Shown here piece after piece: positions 54,105 to 64,000 of a stretch of 64,000 nucleotides of DNA (position 1 is its first letter; every line of letters starts with the position of its first letter). The stretch spans positions 30,997,751 to 31,061,750 of the forward strand of contig NC_061867.1 of assembly GCF_907164915.1 (NCBI RefSeq), written 5' to 3'. The notes beneath the pieces are model-generated. The model had not been told where the DNA came from. It was given only the letters and a program-made list of their open reading frames with translations, and did not search any database. Origin of the DNA: Impatiens glandulifera (Eukaryota; Streptophyta; Magnoliopsida; Ericales; Balsaminaceae). The translations under genes were made by a program, and so were the position numbers.

Positions 54105-55207
54105 ATGAGCATCAAGGCCAATTCTCGCGCCAGAATCAGGGCATGCGGAGCCTGCAAATTCTTCCGGAAGAAATGCCTCGAGGACTGTCTATTCGCACCT
54201 TACTTTAATTCTGGTGATGGAACCGTCAATTTTGCGGCTGTTCATAAGATTTTTGGAGCGAGCAACATTACAAAGCTTTTAACAATTATCCCAATCCACA
54301 AACGAATCGATGCCGTTTCTACTTTAAATTACGAGGCTCATGCTCGTCTCCGAGATCCTATTTATGGTTGCGTATCTCAGATTTGTAATCTCCAAAATCA
54401 GGTACGCTATGAAAATAGGTCTACGGTAATAGTTTGTTATCATTAACCTTATATATTTATTTGACTTAACTTTTAGTTAATACTATAACATTTTTTTTAT
54501 TTGATTTCTTTATTTCATAGACGTCACTTTTATAAATACGTTATTAATTAAAGAATTTTTTTTCATAAAGAACCGTTTTAAATATTAATATAGACGTCAC
54601 GACAAAATAAAATATATATATTATATTAGATTATGGTAATATTCAAATTCAAAAGTGAAGTCATCTTCTTTCAAAATATATTTACTACTCTTACAAATAT
54701 TTTATTTTAATTTTAAAATTATAATTATAATTTATTTTTTGAAATAAACTAATACAATATTATTGTTATTCAGACATTAACAAAACTTGAACTTTCATTT
54801 ATATGTATATATTTTATGTACTATTATCTTGTCTCTTCTCTTAATTAATTTTGTTGGAAAATTTAATCTTAACAAGCAATGATATTAGTATAAATTCTTG
54901 TTAATTAGTTTTAATACATTTTTGTGGACATGAATTCTATATATAGGTGATCAATCTACAATCGAAAATTTCGTGCTTGCAAACCCATTTATCCAGCCAG
55001 CCACCACCTCAGCAACAACAGTCATCTTCTCTGGCACCTATGACATGTCAGTACCTCTCTATGAGTTTGATCCAAATATTGGATCATCTCATCAGCAGGC
55101 CAATTCATGGGCAGCAAATCTGCAGCAATTCCATGAACAGAACACTTTCGCCGGAGCTCCGGTGGGCGGCGGGATTGGGGAAGAGTTTACTAGGGAGTTA
55201 CTGCTGA
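54105..55207 (+). pseudogene. LBD gene 2, frameshifted duplicate
   Basis: Exon 1 is 54,105-54,401 (99 codons; donor GT at 54,402) and exon 2 starts at 54,947. The LOB domain is intact: CX2CX6CX3C at residues 14-28, the canonical GASN of the GAS block, and LRDP. In exon 2 a 31-bp segment present in LBD gene 1 (1289-1319) is missing. The [16 protein letters not shown] tail is therefore shifted out of frame, and the protein ends at 55,207 after about 185 aa with an unrelated C-terminus. The original tail frame stays open to 55,266. Since the DNA-binding and coil parts survive, a functional protein with a new tail is possible. Confidence 0.78.
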
Positions 55208-55919
55208 GGTATCAAAGATCTGCCCCCAAGCATGCCACCATGGCCCTAATTCATAATTACTTTTGATAATCCCTAAACTATTAACTAAACTATTAACTGT
55301 GGTAATTTGACAAATATTTATTATCGTTCTTGAATGGTAATTTTTATTTTCTTTTTCTTCATTGAATAAGCAAACTCTGTAATTTATTTATTTATCTAAA
55401 TTTAAATTTCATATGTTCTGATTGTTATATATCATTCTACATTTGGGTTTTGAAATTTTGTATCTATATCTTTAGATGTTTTGTGCCTTTTGTTAATATA
55501 TGAGTTGAGAATATGAGTTATAAATTAAAATTTAGTAGTTTAAAAAACTATATAGGTATATTTTAAAGCAACAACATTCCTTTGGCATCAGCATATATTA
55601 TTATTTTTCTATTTAAAAATTTAACTTTATAAAAGTAACTAAAATAAAAGATATAATTATATTTTTTAATTAATAAATTAACTAATGGTTGAAATATAGA
55701 TGATTTGATAATAATTTTTTAATGAAAAACTCCCCCCAAAAAATTATAAATAATTAATGTTTAACTACGACATTAATTTAATTTTTTTTTCTATTACTCC
55801 ACTTTACAAAAATAAGAATTCTACCAACTCTCATTAATCTAAAAAAACACAATTATAAATTCAATCATTGTTATCCTAAATTTTTACCAAAAAACTCTCC
55901 CAATATAAATAATTTTTTT

Positions 55920-57550
55920 TTTAATAATGAGTATCAATGTCAATTCTTCTAACAGAATTATTATCAAGTCTGAAAAAAATCAATAATGAGCATAAGGCCA
56001 ATTTCTTGCAAAAACATATGACTAAATGACTACATATTCACACCTTACTTCGATTCCGATCAAGTAATAGTCAATTTTACGTCCTGTTCACAAGATTTTT
56101 GGAGAAAATATTATTTATGAGCTTCTAACTATAATATCATGATCAAAAAAGAATTGATACAATTTTCATTTTATGTTTGGAGACTCATGCTTGTCTTTGA
56201 GATCCTATATATGGTTGCACTCCAAAATGGTAGGTATATAATTCATCATGAATTAATTAATCACTAAAACTAGAAACAAAATTAAAACTATAGTTATGTC
56301 AAATCTTTTAAAAATATATTTTTGGTGTAATTACATGGAGAATCCCCGAATATTTGAGGAACTATTAAAAAAGAATTTGTGGCCACAAAATTAAAATATA
56401 TTAATGCTAATCATAATTTTAACCAAATATATCATTAAGATATATGCTTATAAAAAATTCATAATATATATAAAAATATTAATATAATTGTGATAAAAAT
56501 ATATTAATTTATTTATAATATATATTTATTAATTAATTAAATGTTTTTGATAAATTTAAAAATTTAGACTTTATAAGTGGTGCTATACAATGCCTTACCC
56601 TTTGTACTGGTCTATTACATCGTGATATTATTTATATGTATGTTTGGTGGAGGAAAAAAATGGTTTTGAAATTTGTATGAATTCATGTTGGTTTGGTTTA
56701 TTTTTGTGAAATAATTGTTTTGTTTGCTTAGAGTATTGGTCATTTATTTTATAATAACCTATTATACAAATGTGTATATAAATGTATTTGATATTATCTT
56801 TAATGTTAATATGTTGTTTTGACTTAGGCCTTATTCGTTGGGGTTATTTAATTAACTTAACCCACTCAAACATCTTTTCACTCCCTCTCTCATGAATCAC
56901 ATCACTTAATTCATTATCCAAAATACTAAAATACCCTTTATTTTAAATTACTATTTATTATTTTATTATTAAATATTAATACCCTTTAACTAATTTTATC
57001 AAAAATATTCTCATCTCCTTAAAATCATCATTAATCATTACTCATTTTCCCCTCTAGTTTATTACAATAACCCCAATCTAAACAAGGCCTTATTTTTAGT
57101 TAATATAATAATATTTTAATTTTATTATTTTTTTTATCTATGATGAGATAAAGATTTTTTTTTTTAAATTAATTTTAAAAATAAAATTACATTAAGACAA
57201 AATAAAAAATATTAGATTATATTAGATTACAGTAATATTCGAATTCATAAAGTGAAGTCATCCGTTTCTCTCCTATCTATTTTAATTTTTTTTTTTTAAA
57301 TTATAATAATTTTTTAAAATAAACTAATATAATATTAATATTATTCAGCCTTAATAAACCTTTTTGTACCTTTCATATATTTATAATATTATATATAAAT
57401 ATATATTTATAATATTATATATAAACAAGCAATGATATTAGTATAATTTTTTTTTGTTGAATAGTATGTTTTTTATTTAATTTAAATTTTTAATATATTT
57501 TTGTAGATAGACTCTGCCACCCATGACATATCAATTCTCAAAGTTTGATA
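55920..57550 (+). pseudogene. Decayed LBD pseudogene, unit 2
   Basis: The exon 1 remnant at 55,986-56,230 mirrors 2270-2517 with further losses (one base missing after the start, more stops). The exon 2 remnant is at 57,506-57,550. The MITE at 56,827 lies in its former intron. Confidence 0.72.
56827..57089. mobile_element. PIF/Harbinger (Tourist-like) MITE, 263 bp
   Basis: The ends GGCCTTATTCGTTGGGGTTATT (inner 20 bp shared) and the complement of GGCCTTGTTTAGATTGGGG form inverted repeats. The TSD is TTA on both sides (56,824-56,826 and 57,090-57,092). The paralogous site near 3107-3125 is empty (AACTTACCTTTTAGTTAAT), which confirms the borders. Confidence 0.85.
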
Positions 57551-60339
57551 GATCATATGAAAATTTATTTTCTTTTTCCTACTTGTTTATTGAATAAAGT
57601 TGTTAAGCAAATTCAATACTTTATTTATTTATATAAATTTAAAATTTTTATTTATTTTGATTGTACTGTGTCATTGTACCTGTAGTGTATCACTCTAATA
57701 AAATTAATACTATAATTGAATTATTGGTAACACAAGTGAAAAAAATTAAAAAAATAGTTAGGGTTTTAAAAAGTAATATCGACATGTTTAGAAGTTTTTG
57801 TGCCTTATTCTTGCAATGGTAGTTATGATCATTTCCTTATAAATTCTAATTTATTGGTAATATGAGCACACTTTTGAATGATTTAAGTGATTTATGTATA
57901 GTGTCTTTAGTATACGATGAGTTTAGGGATGAACTTTTGAATTAATTCGAACAATAAAACTTTTATATATACCACTATGAATTAAAAAAAAATATTTGAT
58001 CTATGTTAAATGTATGATATAAGATATATATTCAAATCATTAAATTAATATGATTTATATTCAAAATATATTAATTAATCTTATGATTAATATATGTTTT
58101 TTCAAATTTATCAGCTTAATTTGTACGTTTATTATTTAATAAAAATCTTATTTTGAAATTGGTATTATATTTGTGTTATTTTATTGGATTTTGTTAAATT
58201 TTTTTTTAAATTAACTTAAAACATGTTAGAATATGAATTATTAGATATATGGAATTATGGGCCAATTTATAAAGGTTTAAAATCATTCATATTCTTCCTT
58301 TCCTGTGCACCTTAATCCATTTATAAAATATTATAATTATTTATAAGTATTTAGTTGCATATTAATGTAATATAAATGTAGGATTTCTTCTATTTTTCAC
58401 TGTTACCAAATTCTCAATTTTAGTTTTATAATAAAAAGATAATAATTTTATTTTGAAAATGACTATTTGACGAAAAATCATTTTATAAATATAAATTATA
58501 TTACGACAAATATTATTAAAATTAAGTTTTTAAATTTTACGATTTATAAGTGTTTTCTGATTTAAACAAAGTCTTAAACTAGTCACATTCTTATGATTTT
58601 AAATTTAAAAAATATATTTATTGAAATAAATGAATTAATATAATTAATTTTATAAATATAATTTCCTTATCAATGTATAAAATTTATTAATTATATAATA
58701 ATAATAATAATAATATATAGCTAATATTTGTTTTAAAGTAAACTTTTACAATTTGAAGTAAATTTAATTTTACAAATTTATCATTAACCAACTATTTTAA
58801 GTCTGGACTTTTAGTTACTTGATTAGAACATTACAATGCCTAAGTAGGATAACTACAATTAAGTTATCAAACACTAAAATGAGTTTTTTTTTTAAATTAT
58901 ATTTTTTTTACTCGTCACGTTTGAGTTTGAGTTTAAGGATTATATCATCTCATGGGTTTGTAAGAACATAAAGCCCATTAAGGCTATGTTTTTTTTAAGC
59001 ATCATTCTCCATTTAGCCTCCAATTGTAACAAACTTAACAGTAGTTTATTTACCTATCATATTTACCTATCAATTTAATTTAATTTAATTTAGTGGTATA
59101 GTAATTTATAATACTAAGGCCTTGATTGATTTTAAGTTTAGTTCTATACAAATTCATATTTCATTTATCATTTTATTTGTTTAATTATTTTTTTCTAATA
59201 TATTAGTATTGAAATTACTTCAAAATAGTTATTAAAGTTTACGGAGCGAGTCGTGAAATTTTTGAGCTAATTAATTATATTATTGATTTTTCCTTTTTCC
59301 TTTTTTTATTTTGAATCATGTTTTTTATGTCATTATTGTTGTTGTTAGGGTTAAACAGTTTTATAATTTAAATGGTTAGATGCTCAATTTTTATTCCTAA
59401 TTTATAATTTTAAAATAATCTTGAGCCAATATTTTTTTTAATTCTTAATTCGAAAATGATTTCATATAAATGGAATTATAAAATAATTAAAATTCAGAAT
59501 ATTTTCAAATAAAACAAAAACCTTACAATAAATCAATAAATACATAAATAGGTTAAATGAAATATATGATTATTAAGGATGGTTTTACATGTTGAAATAA
59601 AATTGAAAAACAATATTGACTGAACCGTGACTAGCTACCATTGTATCCGGAAAACGGTCGCGACTCACACGAATCTGGGGTCCAACCTCCACACGGAAAG
59701 CCAAGCCACGAGACAACACGCACCATGAAGTAGACCCAAGCGCGTTGCGTGTGAAGGGTCAACACGCATAGAGAAAATCAATCATCACTCATCGCCATCG
59801 CAGGTTCGCGTTCGATGAATGCCTAGAGAGACAAAATCGGCGTCATTTTAGCCCTAGTTGCATTGGCTCATTTGAAAAATTACATAAATCATTTCAATTG
59901 TTATTAAACCAAATGAGTTTATTCAAATAGGAAAATGACCCATGATCATGATTTTTTCCCTACATTCAATGCCATCTACTAAAAATTGAAACCGACACTC
60001 GATGTGTTCGAGGTCGTGCTGCCTATTAAAGCTTCATATGACTTTTGTAAAGGAGGAGAGGAAAAAAGGAGAAGAAATACAACTTCAATTTTTTTTTAAA
60101 AGATACATTTTCAGAAGGGATGACAACAAGCTCATTGAGAGACTCTTCGAGATCGTTCGTCGAAAGATTTCTAGACCACGGTGAAAGGTCCATTCCAATT
60201 ATTTTTTTTATCTTGCCTAATGGCAAGAGAATGAGAACATTATTATTCTAAAGGGAGAATGATAAAAAATTATTCAATCCTTTTTCAAAAAATATAATAT
60301 TTAAAATTTACCTTTCAATTTAGTTTGGTGTAATCAATT
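57551..60339. other. Non-coding downstream part of unit 2
   Basis: Collinear with 3600-6600. No gene was seen. The short ORFs at 60,002 and 60,026 (opposite strands) are not preserved in unit 1. Confidence 0.6.
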
Positions 60340-60939
60340 AGAAATGAACCTAAAATAATTATATAGTCTAGGCCTTGTTTGATTTTGAGTTTAGTTCTAA
60401 ACAAAATCATATTTTTCTCATCATTTTTATTTATTTATTTTTTGTTAAAATATTAATATTGAAATTACTATACAATAATTATAAAAATTTACATAAATAA
60501 CAACTAGAGGACTTTTGATCTAATTAATTGTATTTTTTTTAGTTATTTATTTATTTTGAATCATGTTTTAATGTTATGTTTTTGTCATTATATATTTAAA
60601 TAATTTTATATTTTTAATTGTGTAGACACCTAATTTTTGCCCCGAATTTATAATTTTAAAATAATTTTGAGCCAACAATTTTGTTTTATTTCTAAAACAA
60701 CTCAGTGTATGATATTAAAATAAATAATTAGTTTAGGAATCGATCTAATTTTAAAATAATTAAAATCTAAGGTATCTTCAAATAAAATCAAAACATACAA
60801 AGAAATCAATAAATACATAATAGGTTCAATGAAATATATGATTATTAATTAATATAAATTATGTTTATTTTGCAGGTTTGAATAAAATTTAAAAAATGTT
60901 GATTGAAGGTGACCAACGGCCACCAGACAACTGTAGCTA

Positions 60940-61020
60940 CACTACAATAAAACAGATTTTCGGCGACCCTTATATGCCAACGCATATTAAGCGTCGCTAA
61001 AAATCAAAAGAAACAAAACT
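60940..61020 (+). mobile_element. CACTA-like transposon terminus
   Basis: Sequence from 60,940 starts CACTACAATAAAA, followed by TTTTCGGCGACC and AGCGTCGCTAAAAAT, the pattern of CACTA (En/Spm) ends. Homology with 15,650 (GTAGCTA then GCGAAC) stops exactly at this base. The opposite end is not in the window. Confidence 0.6.
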
Positions 61021-61626
61021 TATACCAACCCTTATATATACAACAACCTTTAATAAAATTTTTTTTTATATATACATACTTCTTGTTGATAATTTCATTA
61101 TTTAACTATTCTAAATTTTAATATTTTTATTTTTTTAATTTTATAAATATTTTATTTCACTATTTTAAAATTTTAAATTAAATTTGACTTATAATTTTAT
61201 TGACATTAAAATTTAATAATTAAGTTTATTACATTAAAATTTAATTATTAATATTTTATAACATATTTATTAAATTTCATTACTAATATATTTATTAACA
61301 TCTGTCCTTTAATTATTTAAATTTAATTAAAAGTAAAATATAATATAAATTAAATATTATAATAAGTTTAAGACCTATTTATTTTTAAAATTAGAAACAC
61401 ATTGTTCCCATTTCTTTTCTCTTCCAAAACCTAATCAGACTTTGCACTTCATCTCTAAACAACGGAAATCGCTCAATCTGAGTTCCCTTCCTCTCGAAAA
61501 ATCGTGCTCTGAATTGATTAGAGGAGAAGACAAGTTCTTGTTCTACAAACGCCAGCGGTGGTAGCGTAGAAATAAAGGTCTTCATAGAAAGAACGAGAGA
61601 AGAAATAATAGAGGACAGAGATAGAG
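61021..61626. other. AT-rich stretch, then a possible 5' leader
   Basis: 61,021-61,380 is plain AT-rich DNA. 61,390-61,626 is more balanced, purine-rich toward 61,610 (AGAGAAGAAATAATAGAGG), and could be the untranslated leader of the frame at 61,627. No domain was seen. Confidence 0.35.
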
Positions 61627-61896
61627 ATGACAGACTTCTTAGGCGTCAGTTCGTTGAGCTTCCTGTTGTTTTTCTCGTCGATCACTCTACAATTTCTTTC
61701 TGGTTCGTTACCTTTCTCAGATCCCCAATCTTGTCTTTCTACAAACCATTGGAACTCAACAACTCATGCGGAATTGAACTTGTACTCTTTCCTTTTCTTT
61801 CTTTTCCCTATAATTATAGTATTGATATGTTCTTCCTTGATCTTCTTAATAAATTTTAGGTTTACATTGTTCAGTTTTGTTGTTTCACTTTGGTGA
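61627..61896 (+). CDS. Possible first exon of a secreted or membrane protein
   Basis: The frame starts MTDFLGVSSLSFLLFFSS, a plausible signal peptide ending near LSGS (residues 24-27). The rest turns into AT-rich hydrophobic sequence, so the true exon may stop near a GT at about 61,704 or 61,784. It is not similar to the ECA sequence downstream, so its relation to it is unclear. Not recognised. It could be a captured gene fragment. Confidence 0.3.
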   Translation: MTDFLGVSSLSFLLFFSSITLQFLSGSLPFSDPQSCLSTNHWNSTTHAELNLYSFLFFLFPIIIVLICSSLIFLINFRFTLFSFVVSLW

Positions 61897-62091
61897 TCTG
61901 TTTTTCTAACCTTCTTTATTGCTAATTTTACAATTCTGTAATCTGGTATATATATATAACCTGATCTCTACCTCCGGATTATATGTGGATTGTATTTCTC
62001 TCATTAGATCTGCAATATGTATTCACAAAATCAAAGACTATTATGCTATTCTCCTTTGTGTCAATTAAGTGATTCACACACTAATAACTGT

Positions 62092-64000
<1,909 letters not shown>

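Larger units (their letters stand above)
53915..60939 (+). repeat. Segmental duplication unit 2
   Basis: Second copy of 1-6700, continued at 60,340-60,939 by the counterpart of 15,080-15,650. It differs by a MITE at 56,827-57,089 and by a CACTA-like terminus that ends the homology at 60,939. The LBD gene, the LBD pseudogene and the downstream GC-richer block are in the same order. Confidence 0.85.

Noticed and set aside
61391..61585. Minus-strand 64-aa ORF near the possible leader
   Set aside because: No motif, and it overlaps the likely leader of the plus-strand frame at 61,627.

Overview
The window is plant nuclear DNA, most likely from a eudicot. It is AT-rich, has LOB-domain (LBD) transcription-factor genes with a standard intron, and is dominated by nested LTR retrotransposons, an endogenous caulimovirid (pararetrovirus) and small DNA transposons. 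Plus-strand host genes are few and mostly broken. The species cannot be named from the sequence.

Layout. (1) 1-8130 is a repeat unit with one apparently complete two-exon LBD gene (192-1540), a decayed LBD copy (2212-3590) and AT-rich downstream DNA. The same unit recurs at about 53,915-60,939. There the LBD gene (54,105-55,207) has a 31-bp deletion that shifts the frame of its tail. (2) 8130-12,900 is a dead minus-strand LINE, split at 8721-10,512 by a 1.8-kb non-autonomous LTR element with TSD GTAAC. A solo LTR (12,958-13,768, TSD GTTTC) and a hAT-type MITE (14,310-14,606, 8-bp TSD) follow. (3) 15,731-37,712 is a three-level nest, all minus-strand: a Ty3/gypsy relic (element C) is interrupted in its gag zinc knuckle by a copia-type element A (17,111-37,247, TSD GAAAC), which is interrupted by a copia-type element B (22,328-32,806, TSD ATTTT). 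(4) 38,719-41,629 is a further A-family LTR holding a solo B-family LTR (40,257-41,556, TSD CATAT). (5) 42,660-49,245 is a head-to-head pair of LBD 3' halves with a minus-strand endogenous pararetrovirus (about 43,320-48,755) between them. (6) 49,973-53,900 holds a duplicated 0.53-kb repeat and a decayed Transposase_24/En-Spm-like ORF. (7) 60,940-64,000 starts with a CACTA-like terminus and contains an ER-type Ca2+-ATPase (ECA) pseudogene that runs off the window.

The most unusual content is in A and B. Both carry, downstream of the usual retrotransposon genes, extra ORFs built on one shared domain of about 200 residues. B has three such ORFs in a row and A has one decayed long one. Each has its own TATA-like box about 60-110 bp before its start, so they look like independently transcribed genes inside the transposon. 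The promoter of the largest (846 aa) carries six E2F-like sites in about 100 bp. The LTRs of A carry 18 copies of a 19-bp inverted-repeat motif, and a related motif lies upstream of A's internal TATA box. A has gag and the extra ORF but no integrase, reverse transcriptase or RNase H. B has pol but lost gag, PBS and most of its 5' LTR. Neither is autonomous today.
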